DNA of 64,000 nucleotides. Origin: Chitinophaga pinensis DSM 2588 (lineage in GTDB: Bacteria; Bacteroidota; Bacteroidia; Chitinophagales; Chitinophagaceae). Under the pieces are notes generated by a model. That model was not told the origin of the DNA and searched no databases. It saw nothing but the letters and a program-made list of their open reading frames with translations. The position numbers and the translations under genes were made by a program. Below are positions 54,084-62,871 of this stretch, one piece after another. Position 1 is the first letter of the stretch. Each line of letters starts with the position of its first letter. Location of the stretch: NCBI RefSeq assembly GCF_000024005.1, contig NC_013132.1:1426001-1490000 (forward strand), written 5' to 3'.

Positions 54084-56234
54084 ATGAAACACTTTAACCT
54101 GATTCTGTTAACAATGCTCTTACCGGTCTGTATGATGGGACAGCAACGGATTTCCGGTAAGATCACTGATAGCAAAAAGCGCCCGTTGCAAGGGGTAAAC
54201 GTCTCTATTAAAGACTCTTACGACGGGGCTACCAGCGCAGCAGATGGTTCATACTCATTTACCACCGACACAAAAGGAACGCAATATATCACCGCCACCC
54301 TGCTCGGATTTACCAGCCAGGAACAGAAGATCTTCATTACTGGTCCTCAGGAGATCAATATTGTCATGAGAAATAATGTGAACGATCTGAAAGTAGTGAC
54401 TATCAGTGCAGGTAGCTTTGAAGCCAGCGACGAAGGTAAAACCACCGTCCTGAAACCGCTGGATATCGTCACCACCGCCGGCGCCGGTGCAGATATCGTG
54501 AATGCACTGAAGACCTTACCGGGTACACAACAGACGAATGACAGAGAAGGTCTGTTTGTACGTGGTGGTACCGGTTACGAAACACAGACCTTTATCGACG
54601 GAATGATGGTACGTAACCCTTTCTTTTCAGGATTGCCTGACCAACCAGGAAGAGGCCGTTTTTCTCCTTTCCTGTTCAAAGGAACCACCTTCAGCAGCGG
54701 CGGTTATTCCGCGCAGTACGGCCAGGGCTTGTCCTCCGCACTGATCCTGGAATCAACTGACCTGCCACAACGCTCTTCCTATACCCTGGGTGCTTCCGTA
54801 ATCGGTGTGAGCGGCGGACTGGAAGAACTGATGAAAGATAAAAAAGGATCATATGGGGTAGAAGCTGACTATACCAATCTCGGACCTTACCTCGGTGTGG
54901 TAAAGCCGAAATACGCTTTCAGCAAAGACCCGGAAATCATTGGTACTTCCGCCAACTTCAGAAGGAAAACCTCTTCTACCGGTATGATCAAATTTTATGG
55001 ATACTATAACCAGACTAATATGGGCACTATCCGTCCGAGCCTGGAGTACCCCGGTTTTGATGAACTCTTTGAACTGAAAAATAAAAACGTCTATACTAAC
55101 CTGACTTATAAAGAAAGTCTGGGACATGACTGGAAACTGAATGCCGGTTTCTCTTTCAGCTCCAATTCGGATGACCTGAACCTCGATACCCTGAAGAAAT
55201 CTAATCCTTTACATGGTAAAAATGTATCGCAGCTGACACAGACTCGCCTGGTGCTTACTAAGGGACTCGGACAGTATTCTGTACTGCGTTTCGGCGGGGA
55301 ATACCAGTATGGTGTTGAAAAGTCAGACTTCGGTGGATGGCAGGCTAACTATATAGATAATTATACCGCAGGATTCGTAGAAAGCGATATCTATTTCACC
55401 CCAAGACTGTTGGGTCGTGTAGGTGGAAGAGCAGAATATACCTCCATACTGGCGAAAGCTAATTTCGCTCCCCGTGCATCACTGGCTTACAGACTGACAG
55501 GTAACAGTCAGGTGTCGCTGGCTTATGGTGACTTCTACCAGAAACCTGAACAACAGTACCTGCGCTTTAAAAATGACCTGGGATTCACAAAGGCCACACA
55601 CTACATTGCCAGTTATCAGCTCGTAGCCAAGAACTATACACTGCGTGTGGAAGCCTTCTACAAAAAGTATCACGACCTGGTTAAAACCGGAATGGATACC
55701 AGTACGACAGGTACAGGTTATGCCAAAGGTATTGAGCTGTTCTGGCGTGATAAAAAGACCTTTAAGAATACCGATTACTGGATCTCTTATTCTTACCTGG
55801 ATACCAAACGTAATTACCTGAATTATCCGTTTGAAGTACAGCCTGATTTTGCTGCAAAGCATACCGTGAGCGTAGTATACAAATACTATATCCCGGCTAT
55901 TACTACGAATCTGGGTGTGACTTACAGCTTTTCCACAGGCAGACCATATTACAATCCGAATCTGCCGGAAAATAAGTTCATGTCAGAAAAAACGATGACG
56001 TACAACTCTGTCGGACTGAGTGCCAGTTACCTGACTTCTATCCGTAAGGCGTTCACCATCTTCGTCCTGTCTGTATCTAATGCGCCTAATATCAAACAGG
56101 TATATGGTTACCGTTATTCAACTGATAAACTGCGCAGACAAGAGATCGTTCCGAATATGCCACGATTTATCTATATCGGTATGTTCATGAACTTCGGTAT
56201 TGACAGAAGACAGGATGTAATCAACAACATGTAG
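54084..56234 (+). CDS. TonB-dependent receptor-like outer-membrane protein with carboxypeptidase-like N-domain
   Basis: A 716-residue outer-membrane protein: signal peptide (LILLTMLLPVCMMGQ), CarboxypepD_reg-like beta domain (about 20-105, ISGKITDSKKRPLQGVNVSI), plug domain (about 115-225, LKTLPGTQQTNDREGLFVRGGTGYETQTFIDGM), then a barrel ending in an aromatic-rich C-terminus. It probably imports or binds a ligand with TonB energy. A SusD-type lipoprotein does not follow; the next gene is a TPR-like exported protein 52 bases downstream, likely cotranscribed. The ligand is unknown. Confidence 0.88.
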   Translation: MKHFNLILLTMLLPVCMMGQQRISGKITDSKKRPLQGVNVSIKDSYDGATSAADGSYSFTTDTKGTQYITATLLGFTSQEQKIFITGPQEINIVMRNNVNDLKVVTISAGSFEASDEGKTTVLKPLDIVTTAGAGADIVNALKTLPGTQQTNDREGLFVRGGTGYETQTFIDGMMVRNPFFSGLPDQPGRGRFSPFLFKGTTFSSGGYSAQYGQGLSSALILESTDLPQRSSYTLGASVIGVSGGLEELMKDKKGSYGVEADYTNLGPYLGVVKPKYAFSKDPEIIGTSANFRRKTSSTGMIKFYGYYNQTNMGTIRPSLEYPGFDELFELKNKNVYTNLTYKESLGHDWKLNAGFSFSSNSDDLNLDTLKKSNPLHGKNVSQLTQTRLVLTKGLGQYSVLRFGGEYQYGVEKSDFGGWQANYIDNYTAGFVESDIYFTPRLLGRVGGRAEYTSILAKANFAPRASLAYRLTGNSQVSLAYGDFYQKPEQQYLRFKNDLGFTKATHYIASYQLVAKNYTLRVEAFYKKYHDLVKTGMDTSTTGTGYAKGIELFWRDKKTFKNTDYWISYSYLDTKRNYLNYPFEVQPDFAAKHTVSVVYKYYIPAITTNLGVTYSFSTGRPYYNPNLPENKFMSEKTMTYNSVGLSASYLTSIRKAFTIFVLSVSNAPNIKQVYGYRYSTDKLRRQEIVPNMPRFIYIGMFMNFGIDRRQDVINNM

Positions 56235-56286
56235 CCCATTCTAAAACCAATATATAAACACTTTAAACACTTTTAAACCACTCACA

Positions 56287-56934
56287 ATGAAGCGTATCTT
56301 ATTTTCCATTTGTCTGTTAGTTGGTCTGGCTTCTGCCTCCATGGCGCAGAGCGCACAATACGAAGGCGCAATGTCCAAACAGGTAGCCATGCTGGATGAT
56401 TCCACCAATTTTACCCCTGACAGATTACTTGAAATTGCCAATACATTTGAGCGTATCGGTGCTGCTGAAAAATCACAATGGCTGCCCTTCTATTATGCAG
56501 GTTATTGCTATGTGATGAGCACATTTATGCAGAAAGACAATGATAAGGTAGACGATCTGGCTGATAAGGCAGCGGTGAATATCGAACAGGCAGAGGCTAT
56601 CAGTCCTAAGAACGATGAGATCAACTGTATTAAATCACTGATCGCTACTTCCCGTATCCGTGTAGACCCGATGAACAGAGGTATGAAATACGGTATGGAA
56701 TCCGCCAATCTGCTGGTACAGGCTAATCAGATCAATCAGGAGAATCCAAGAGTATACATGCTGCAGGGCCAGTCTTTATTCTATACACCAGAGCAGTTTG
56801 GTGGTAGCAAAACAGAAGCAAAGAAGAAGTTTGAAGTAGCCTTACAGAAATTCAGTTCCTTCAAGCCAGCCAGCGGTATTGCACCACACTGGGGGGAAGC
56901 GTATACGAAGGGGCTGCTTGCACAAATCAAGTAG
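56287..56934 (+). CDS. Exported TPR-like protein
   Basis: A 215-residue protein with a signal peptide (ILFSICLLVGLASASMAQ) and helical repeats resembling degenerate TPRs (LLEIANTFERIGAAEKSQWLPFYYAGYCYVM and ANLLVQANQINQENPRVYMLQGQSLFY). No enzyme motif is seen. It follows the TonB-type receptor and may be its periplasmic partner; this is inferred from position. Repeat unit C begins on the base after its stop codon. Confidence 0.8.
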   Translation: MKRILFSICLLVGLASASMAQSAQYEGAMSKQVAMLDDSTNFTPDRLLEIANTFERIGAAEKSQWLPFYYAGYCYVMSTFMQKDNDKVDDLADKAAVNIEQAEAISPKNDEINCIKSLIATSRIRVDPMNRGMKYGMESANLLVQANQINQENPRVYMLQGQSLFYTPEQFGGSKTEAKKKFEVALQKFSSFKPASGIAPHWGEAYTKGLLAQIK

Positions 56935-57103
56935 AATTAGGAATTAGGAATTAAGAATTAAGAATTAAGAATTGCTTTTTCAAGGTCCGGACTATATCAC
57001 AAGTCCGGCCTTTTTTATTGTGTCAATTATATCAGCAGTTTATTCCATACTAATAAAGCTATTGCCCGTTAATTCCTAATTCTTAATTCCTAATTCCTAA
57101 TTG
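56935..57103. repeat. AATTAGG/CCTAATT-bracketed intergenic unit C
   Basis: The left arm (56935-56974) is AATTAGG twice, then AATTAAG three times, starting on the base after the TAG stop. The right arm (57071-57103) is the inverted form. The interior contains a terminator. The right arm ends in TAATTGTTT, like unit B and the isolated arm at 18555. Confidence 0.78.
56983..57018 (+). terminator. Terminator inside repeat unit C
   Basis: CCGGACT (56987-56993, allowing for the adjoining bases) pairs with AGTCCGG (57002-57008), extended by AGG/CCT across a one-base bulge, and six T follow. It ends the receptor/TPR operon. Confidence 0.75.
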
Positions 57104-57208
57104 TTTCAGAGTTTCTGCCTGCAAGGCGATGTCAGTCCTCCGTAGTATCTTTAAAAACACGTTAACAAACTAGCCCTGTCATCTGTTAACCTTGAAAATG
57201 TAAATTCC

Positions 57209-58054
57209 ATGAAAACTGGTGTGAATAAGCTGAGCGTGGCTTCCACTTCGGCGTTGGTACTGACCTATGTCAAAAGTTTGTATGAAGAAGGCCTTGGAAA
57301 GGCGTATCTGTCCCACATTGATTTTAGCCAGGTAAAAGGTTTGGCGGATGAACTGAGCAGGATCACGCCCTTATTCAGAGAAGCATTACTGATCAGAAAA
57401 AGGATCATACGGCAGATAATCAGACAACTGATGACACAACATCCGCGGCCGCAGATCTGTATCCTGGCCGCCGGACTGGACCCCCTGGGTTTGCAGATCA
57501 CGGAGTATTTCCCTGATCGCGATCTGACTATTTATGAGGTGGATAGTTCCAATATGCGGGAGAAACAGGAGATCTATGCCGCGATTCATTTCTCTGATGA
57601 AAGACTCCACACCTTACAGGCGGATATCAATAATACTGCTCAGCTGATGCGCACACTGGCAGATGCCGGATATGATCCGCAGCAGCCGGCGCTGATCATC
57701 TTTGAGGGTATCATGCACTATATTTCTGAAGAGCAGTTCCTGAGTATTATGCGCAATTTCACCAGTAGCAGCAAACAGAATGCGGTGATCATGGACTATA
57801 TGGAATATGCGGAAGGTTTGCCGGTAGGTTCGGTATCTAAAGCCACAGAGATGCTTGATACGATGGAGAGTTATATAGGCAGCCGTCTACAGCAATTCAG
57901 CCGTAAAAAGATTCTGAATCTCTTATCCCTGTTAGATGCTGATCTGATTGAAGTTTATGATATGCAGGCGGCAGAACTGGCATTGAATGGGCAGAACCGG
58001 GTGTATAAAGGGGAGCGGAAAGGAATGCTGGAAATTATATCCTTTCATATATAG
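57209..58054 (+). CDS. Class I SAM-dependent methyltransferase, leucine carboxyl methyltransferase type
   Basis: A 281-residue protein of the LCMT/PPM1-like O-methyltransferase group. The SAM-binding motif is ICILAAGLDPLGLQITEY at about residues 91-108, with YEVDSSN for motif II and ALIIFEGIMHYISEEQF for the post-motif. Bacterial members methylate small molecules or polyketide carboxyls; the substrate is not evident and no biosynthetic genes are adjacent. It faces pdxA across a shared terminator. The ATG at 57209 gives the usual N-terminal helix. Confidence 0.85.
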   Translation: MKTGVNKLSVASTSALVLTYVKSLYEEGLGKAYLSHIDFSQVKGLADELSRITPLFREALLIRKRIIRQIIRQLMTQHPRPQICILAAGLDPLGLQITEYFPDRDLTIYEVDSSNMREKQEIYAAIHFSDERLHTLQADINNTAQLMRTLADAGYDPQQPALIIFEGIMHYISEEQFLSIMRNFTSSSKQNAVIMDYMEYAEGLPVGSVSKATEMLDTMESYIGSRLQQFSRKKILNLLSLLDADLIEVYDMQAAELALNGQNRVYKGERKGMLEIISFHI

Positions 58055-58064
58055 ATATGATTAT

Positions 58065-58109
58065 AAAGAGAAAGGGAGTTCACCAGAATGGCGGACTCCC
58101 TTTCTCTTT
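58065..58109. terminator. Bidirectional terminator between the methyltransferase gene and pdxA
   Basis: A perfect 15-bp stem (58065-58079 with 58095-58109) with a 15-base loop, A-rich on the left and T-rich on the right. Confidence 0.88.
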
Positions 58110-58125
58110 GTATTTACAGGCTTTC

Positions 58126-59190
58126 CTATTCGGAAGCCAGTTCTATTTTCTTCAGCGGATTACGGGTGTTTTCCGCATATGTTTCTCTCTTTTCCAGGAT
58201 ATCCAGACAGGTGAAAATAGCCTGACGGAAAGAGTTGTGATCAGCCAGGTTTTTACCAGCGATATCGAATGCCGTACCATGATCAGGAGAGGTACGTACA
58301 ATCGGAAGACCGGCCGTATAGTTGATACCATTTCCTGTTGCCAGAGATTTGAAAGGTATAAGTCCCTGATCGTGGTACATTGCCAGTACACCGTCAAACT
58401 GCTCGTGCATATTGCGGGCGAAGAAGGCGTCGGCACTGTAAGGGCCAAAGCATAACAGACCATTGTTTTTGGCATGTTTGATAGCAGGAATGATCTCTGT
58501 GATCTCTTCCTGGCCAATCAGACCATCGTCGCCGGCGTGTGGGTTGAGGCCCAGTACAGCGATGCGTGGACTGTCAATACCGAAGTCCTTGATCAGACTG
58601 TCTTCCATCATCTGCAGTTTCGCCAGGATGTTGTCCTTTTTCACATATTTGGAGATCTCAGCTACAGGAACGTGTTCCGTCAGCAGACCCACTCTCATGT
58701 TGTCGGCTGTCATGAACATCAGCACGTCTTTTGCGTCGAAGGCATCGCGCAGGTAAGGCGTATGGCCGGTGTAGTTGAACTGCTCGCCCTGGATATTCTT
58801 TTTGTGAATCGGAGCGGTGATCAGACCCTGAATATGTCCTTCCTTTAGGCATTCGATGGCTACTGCCAGAGAGCGGGCGGCGTATTTGCCACCTACTTCG
58901 TTGAGTACGCCGGGAGTGATCTGTACTTCTTCTTCCCAGCAGTTGAAGACGTTCACCTGTTTGTGGTTCAGGCGGGCGAATTCTTTCACGCTCTGGTAGT
59001 TGAAGTTATTTTCGTTCATCAGCTTCCTGTAGAAGTTGATGGTTTTATTGGAAGCAAATATCACCGGCGTGCAGAACTCAAGCATTCTGGCGTCAGCAAA
59101 GGTTTTGATGATAAGCTCTGTGCCTATGCTGTTGATATCGCCAACTGTAATGCCGATAACCGGTTTATTTGTATGGGTGTTGCTACTCAT
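58126..59190 (-). CDS. pdxA: 4-hydroxythreonine-4-phosphate dehydrogenase
   Basis: Oxidises 4-phosphohydroxy-L-threonine in the DXP-dependent route to pyridoxal 5'-phosphate. The 354-residue protein has the metal-binding His regions TGHTPYLRDAF, NPHAGDDGLIGQEE and AMYHDQGLIPFKSL. The frame extends to 59247, but a -7 box at 59211-59218 lies in that extension, so the ATG at 59190 (MSSNTHTNKPVIGITVGD) is the start. It is divergent from rsmA; in E. coli the two genes are neighbours on one strand. Confidence 0.95.
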   Translation of the reverse strand: MSSNTHTNKPVIGITVGDINSIGTELIIKTFADARMLEFCTPVIFASNKTINFYRKLMNENNFNYQSVKEFARLNHKQVNVFNCWEEEVQITPGVLNEVGGKYAARSLAVAIECLKEGHIQGLITAPIHKKNIQGEQFNYTGHTPYLRDAFDAKDVLMFMTADNMRVGLLTEHVPVAEISKYVKKDNILAKLQMMEDSLIKDFGIDSPRIAVLGLNPHAGDDGLIGQEEITEIIPAIKHAKNNGLLCFGPYSADAFFARNMHEQFDGVLAMYHDQGLIPFKSLATGNGINYTAGLPIVRTSPDHGTAFDIAGKNLADHNSFRQAIFTCLDILEKRETYAENTRNPLKKIELASE

Positions 59191-59210
59191 GCTAAATTGA
59201 GAATAATGGG

Positions 59211-59218
59211 CAAATATA
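59211..59218 (-). promoter_or_regulatory. -7 element that decides the pdxA start
   Basis: Minus strand TATATTTG fits TAnnTTTG, 20 bases before the ATG at 59190. No TTG at the -33 position. Confidence 0.55.
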
Positions 59219-59285
59219 AGAATATTAGCCGGGAGCTGTACAGGCATACCCTCTCTATCTTGCAGCTTTGCTGCTAAGTTTTCCT

Positions 59286-59293
59286 TAATTTTG
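59286..59293 (+). promoter_or_regulatory. -7 element of rsmA
   Basis: TAATTTTG fits TAnnTTTG and ends 10 bases before the ATG at 59304. Nearby TTG/TTTG sequences sit at spacers of 15 and 23 bases, so the -33 box is unclear. Confidence 0.5.
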
Positions 59294-59303
59294 CAGGCTA
59301 ATC

Positions 59304-60053
59304 ATGTATACACTCAAAAAATCGCTGGGACAGCATTTCCTGAAGGATGAAAATATCTGCAGGAAAATTGTGGAGGCATTACCTGTAAATCCCGGGCAGC
59401 AGATAGTAGAAGTCGGCCCCGGAGCAGGCGCCATCACCAAATACCTGCTGCAGATACCGGATGTTCACTTCAAGGCAGTAGAGCTGGACACTGAAAAGGT
59501 ACAGTACCTGGAAAAGACCTATCCCGCTATTCAGGGCAAGATCATCAATGAAAGTATTCTCGATACCCCTGTTCCTTACCAGGGCGAGTTCAATCTGATC
59601 GGCAATTTCCCTTATAACATTTCTTCGCAGATCATGTTCCGTGTCCTGGAATGGCGCCAGCAGGTACCTTCCGTGGTGGGTATGTTCCAGAAGGAGGTAG
59701 CATTGCGCATTGCGGCTACGAAAGGGAAGGAGTATGGTATCCTGAGTGTGCTGACACAGGCATTTTACAAGGTGGAATACCTGTTTGAAGTGCATGAGAA
59801 CTGTTTTAATCCGCCGCCGAAGGTAAAATCCGCCGTTATCAGGCTGGACAGGCTGGAAACGTCGTATGATATCGCCAGTGAACGGAAGTTTTTTGTGCTG
59901 GTAAAAACGGCTTTCGGACAGCGGCGCAAGCAGTTGCGTAATCCGTTAAAGGGTTTATTTGCTAAAGAAGTTTTGCAGGACAGCATTTTCAACAAAAGAG
60001 CAGAAGAGTTGAGTGTGGCTGATTTTGCAGCATTATCCCATAAGATGTTATGA
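59304..60053 (+). CDS. rsmA: 16S rRNA dimethyladenosine transferase
   Basis: Dimethylates the two adjacent adenosines near the 3' end of 16S rRNA (KsgA). The 249-residue protein starts KKSLGQHFLKDENICRKIV, then the SAM motif QIVEVGPGAGAITKYLL and the catalytic NFPYNISSQI. The C-terminal helical domain is complete. The stop overlaps the next start by ATGA, so translation is probably coupled to the hydroxyacid dehydrogenase gene. Confidence 0.96.
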   Translation: MYTLKKSLGQHFLKDENICRKIVEALPVNPGQQIVEVGPGAGAITKYLLQIPDVHFKAVELDTEKVQYLEKTYPAIQGKIINESILDTPVPYQGEFNLIGNFPYNISSQIMFRVLEWRQQVPSVVGMFQKEVALRIAATKGKEYGILSVLTQAFYKVEYLFEVHENCFNPPPKVKSAVIRLDRLETSYDIASERKFFVLVKTAFGQRRKQLRNPLKGLFAKEVLQDSIFNKRAEELSVADFAALSHKML

Positions 60054-60979
60054 GCAGGAAAGTATTAATCACCGCCAGGGTGCATAATTATTTGATTCAC
60101 AAGCTGGAAGAAAAAGGATTCGAAGTTAGTTACCAGCCGTCTATTACATATGATGAAGTGGTGGCCGCCGTCCCGGATTGTACCGGTATGATTGTGACGA
60201 CCAGGATCAAAGTGGATAAAAGTATGCTGGACCGCGCCGGGCAACTGGAGTGGATTGGCAGACTGGGAAGCGGTATGGAACTGATCGATGTGCATTATGC
60301 AGAAAGCAAAGGCATCCGTTGTGTAAGCAGTCCGGAAGGCAACAGAGATACAGTAGGAGAGCAGGCAGTGGGTATGTTGCTTGTACTGATGAACAATATT
60401 CTGAAGAGCAACCTGGAGCTGCGTGAAGGAATCTGGGAGCGTGATGGCAACAGGGCTACTGAGCTGGGTGGCAGAACGGTAGGTATCATCGGTTATGGTA
60501 ATACCGGTGGTGCTTTTGCCCGTAAGCTGAGAGGTTTTGATGTGGAGATCCTGGCATATGATAAATACAAGACCGGGTTCAGTGATGAATATGTAAAGGA
60601 AGCAACAATGGAAGAGCTGTATGAGAAAGCAGACGTGGTAAGTGTGCACCTGCCATTGACGGATGAAACACATCACCTGGCTAATACGACATTCTTTGCA
60701 TCCTTCAAAAAGCCTATCCGTTTTATTAATGCGGCGAGAGGAAAGATCGTAAACACGCCTGACATTATTGCAGCATTGGAGGCAGGCACCATCGCAGGCG
60801 CTTGTCTGGATGTACTGGAAAATGAGAAACTGGCTACTTACAGTGCAGCGGAAAAAGCACAGTTTGAAAAATTGCTTCATATGCCGAATGTCGTAATGAC
60901 GCCGCATATCGGAGGTTATTCTCATGAAGCCAGCATCAAAATGGCGAGGATTGTATTAGAGAAATTGCACATTATTTAA
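60050..60979 (+). CDS. D-isomer specific 2-hydroxyacid dehydrogenase
   Basis: A 309-residue NAD-dependent dehydrogenase. The Rossmann motif is VGIIGYGNTGGAFARKLRGF. Catalytic residues are seen as Arg in INAARGKIVN, Glu in LDVLENEKL and His in VMTPHIGGYS. It resembles 3-phosphoglycerate dehydrogenase-like enzymes but lacks the regulatory C-terminal domain. Coupling to rsmA, and pdxA across the divergent promoter, raise the possibility of a PdxB-like role in vitamin B6 synthesis; that is only context. The substrate is undetermined. Confidence 0.88.
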   Translation: MSRKVLITARVHNYLIHKLEEKGFEVSYQPSITYDEVVAAVPDCTGMIVTTRIKVDKSMLDRAGQLEWIGRLGSGMELIDVHYAESKGIRCVSSPEGNRDTVGEQAVGMLLVLMNNILKSNLELREGIWERDGNRATELGGRTVGIIGYGNTGGAFARKLRGFDVEILAYDKYKTGFSDEYVKEATMEELYEKADVVSVHLPLTDETHHLANTTFFASFKKPIRFINAARGKIVNTPDIIAALEAGTIAGACLDVLENEKLATYSAAEKAQFEKLLHMPNVVMTPHIGGYSHEASIKMARIVLEKLHII

Positions 60980-61068
60980 GGGAGGGAATCGCCCGTATAT
61001 TCTATTATAAATACCGTATATATGACAATATTTATGTCATGAAATCGGCGAGGTGATGTAAAAAATAT

Positions 61069-61076
61069 TATATTTG
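61069..61076 (+). promoter_or_regulatory. -7 element of greA
   Basis: TATATTTG fits TAnnTTTG and lies 76 bases before the greA ATG. The -33 region has no TTG. Confidence 0.55.
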
Positions 61077-61092
61077 CGGTATACCAATCTTG

Positions 61093-61130
61093 CAACGCTT
61101 CTGTGCAAACGGAGGCGTTGATTTTTTTTC
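61093..61130 (+). terminator. Terminator-like hairpin in the greA leader
   Basis: A 10-bp stem with two G-U pairs (61093-61102 with 61111-61120) and an 8-base loop is followed by eight T. It is downstream of the -7 box and upstream of the start codon, so it should act on transcripts that begin at the greA promoter, as well as on read-through from the dehydrogenase gene. Confidence 0.75.
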
Positions 61131-61151
61131 TTTATTCTAAAACATAACGTT

Positions 61152-61625
61152 ATGTCTGGTATAAACTACGTTACCAAAGAGACCCTTGACCAGATGCGTG
61201 AGGAACTCAGTTTCCTGAAAACCAAGGGCCGCGCAGAAATTGCCAGGGCTATTGCGGAAGCAAGGGAAAAAGGTGACCTCAAAGAAAATGCTGAATATGA
61301 TGCTGCAAAGGAAGCCCAGGGTATGCACGAAGCAAAAGTGGCCATACTGGAGAGCGCTATTGCAACAGCAAGAATAGTAGAAGCAGATTCTATTGATACC
61401 TCTAAAGTATCCATATTGTGTAAGGTAACTATTACAAATATGGCTAATAAGAAGACAGTTACCTATCAGCTGGTTTCAGAGAAGGAGGCTGATCTGAAAC
61501 TGAACAAGATTTCTGTGACATCTCCTATCGGGAAAGGATTGTTAGGAAAGGCTGTAGGTGAGATCGCTGATGTGCATGCGCCTAATGGCAGCCTGAAGTT
61601 CAAGATCGAGAACATCACTATATAA
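61152..61625 (+). CDS. greA: Transcription elongation factor GreA
   Basis: Rescues backtracked RNA polymerase by stimulating transcript cleavage. The 157-residue protein has an N-terminal coiled coil whose tip carries GDLKENAEYDAAKE with the acidic residues that reach the active site, and a C-terminal FKBP-like domain (SPIGKGLLGKAVGE). Its leader holds a terminator-like hairpin, which suggests control by premature termination. A strong terminator follows the gene. Confidence 0.96.
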   Translation: MSGINYVTKETLDQMREELSFLKTKGRAEIARAIAEAREKGDLKENAEYDAAKEAQGMHEAKVAILESAIATARIVEADSIDTSKVSILCKVTITNMANKKTVTYQLVSEKEADLKLNKISVTSPIGKGLLGKAVGEIADVHAPNGSLKFKIENITI

Positions 61626-61643
61626 TTAAGCGTTTTTTAACAT

Positions 61644-61687
61644 AAAAAGCCCGCCCTTGTTTCCAAGCAAGGGCGGGCTTTTTTTTA
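61644..61687 (+). terminator. Terminator of greA
   Basis: A 16-bp stem (61644-61659 with 61668-61683) runs into a T run. It is very stable. Confidence 0.92.
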
Positions 61688-61715
61688 TAACTTTATGCGG
61701 ATTAAAACAAAACCC

Positions 61716-62111
61716 ATGTCTGTTTTCACAAAGATCATCAAAGGCGAAATACCCAGTTATAAGATAGCCGAGAACGATAGTTTTTATGCATTTCTGGACA
61801 TCTTTCCGTTAGTGAAAGGTCATACGCTGATAGTGCCTAAAGTAGAGATAGACAAGTTTTTTGATGTAACGGATGATCTGCTGGGTGAGTGGTTGCTGTT
61901 TGCGAAACCTATTGCACAATCGATAGAGCGTAACTTTCCCTGTAATCGTGTAGGTATAAGCGTTGTAGGGCTTGAAGTGCCTCATGCGCACATGCATCTG
62001 ATACCTATCAACACGGCGGATGATATGAATTTTGCGCGGCCCAAGCTGAAAATGACAGAAGAGGAATTCAAGGCTGTACAGCAGCAGATTATAGCTGGCC
62101 TGGAACGTTAA
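61716..62111 (+). CDS. HIT family protein
   Basis: A nucleotide-binding hydrolase or transferase of the histidine triad group. The 131-residue protein has the triad motif PHAHMHLIP near residue 97 and the Hint-type start MSVFTKIIKGEIPSYKIAE. The ATG at 61716 is chosen over an in-frame ATG at 61695 because it matches the family N-terminus. Its last 23 bases overlap the end of the convergent response regulator gene. Confidence 0.9.
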   Translation: MSVFTKIIKGEIPSYKIAENDSFYAFLDIFPLVKGHTLIVPKVEIDKFFDVTDDLLGEWLLFAKPIAQSIERNFPCNRVGISVVGLEVPHAHMHLIPINTADDMNFARPKLKMTEEEFKAVQQQIIAGLER

Positions 62112-62793
62112 AGCGGAACCCTACCCCATGAAGGGTTTCTAATTTGACAGAAGGATCAGACTTAAAATGTTTCCTGAGTTTGGTGATAAACACATCCATG
62201 CTGCGGCCAAGGAAATAATCATCCTTGCCCCATACGTGAAATAATATTTCTTCCCGTTTGAGTGTCTTGTTAGCATTATCGCACAGATACTTTAACAGGT
62301 CGGCTTCTTTTTGTGTAAGTGTACTTGATACCTCTCCGTTTTTTTCACGGAGAATAAGATCATTATAGTCAAAGGTGAGTTTGCCTATATTGTATTGTGT
62401 GCGCTTTTCTGACGTGTTGTGAGCGGCTTTACTCCTTTTCAGGAATACTTCTATTCGCAGCAGGAGTTCCTGCATACTGAAAGGTTTGGTTATGTAATCA
62501 TCTGCGCCGGTCTTGAAACCTTTGATTTTATCCTCATCCAGCGCTTTCGAGGTCAGAAAGAGTATGGGAATGAAGTCATTTTTTCTACGGATCTGTTCTG
62601 CCAGTGTAAAGCCGTCTTTTTTAGGCATAACAACATCCAGTAAACATATGTCAAAGGTCCGCGACTGGAATTGCTCCCAGGCCATTTGGCCGTCTGTGCT
62701 ATGTACCACGTCGTAGCCCGCTTCTTCCAGTCGTTTCTTTGTTACCGCACCAACATTCTGATCATCTTCCACCAATAGGATTCTTGCTTTCAT
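62089..62793 (-). CDS. OmpR-family response regulator
   Basis: A 234-residue two-component regulator. The receiver has VEDDQ at residues 8-12, Asp53 in ICLLDVVMPKKDG and Lys in DYITKPFS. The winged-helix domain (about 135-230) has LTQKEADLLKYLCDNANKTLKREEILFHVWG and SMDVFITKLRKHFK. No histidine kinase gene is adjacent, so it is an orphan here. A 16-base palindrome lies about 80 bases upstream. The gene end overlaps the HIT gene by 23 bases on the opposite strand. Confidence 0.92.
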   Translation of the reverse strand: MKARILLVEDDQNVGAVTKKRLEEAGYDVVHSTDGQMAWEQFQSRTFDICLLDVVMPKKDGFTLAEQIRRKNDFIPILFLTSKALDEDKIKGFKTGADDYITKPFSMQELLLRIEVFLKRSKAAHNTSEKRTQYNIGKLTFDYNDLILREKNGEVSSTLTQKEADLLKYLCDNANKTLKREEILFHVWGKDDYFLGRSMDVFITKLRKHFKSDPSVKLETLHGVGFRFNVPGQL

Positions 62794-62871
62794 AGCTTGT
62801 GATGCTGATTATATAAATACCATATTAATGGTGTAAAGCCCCGAGTACCTTACAGGGGCCTCTATGAAGAT

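Noticed and set aside
61695..61715. An upstream ATG for the HIT protein
   Set aside because: It directly follows the terminator T run and adds seven basic residues not typical of the family; the ATG at 61716 matches HIT N-termini.
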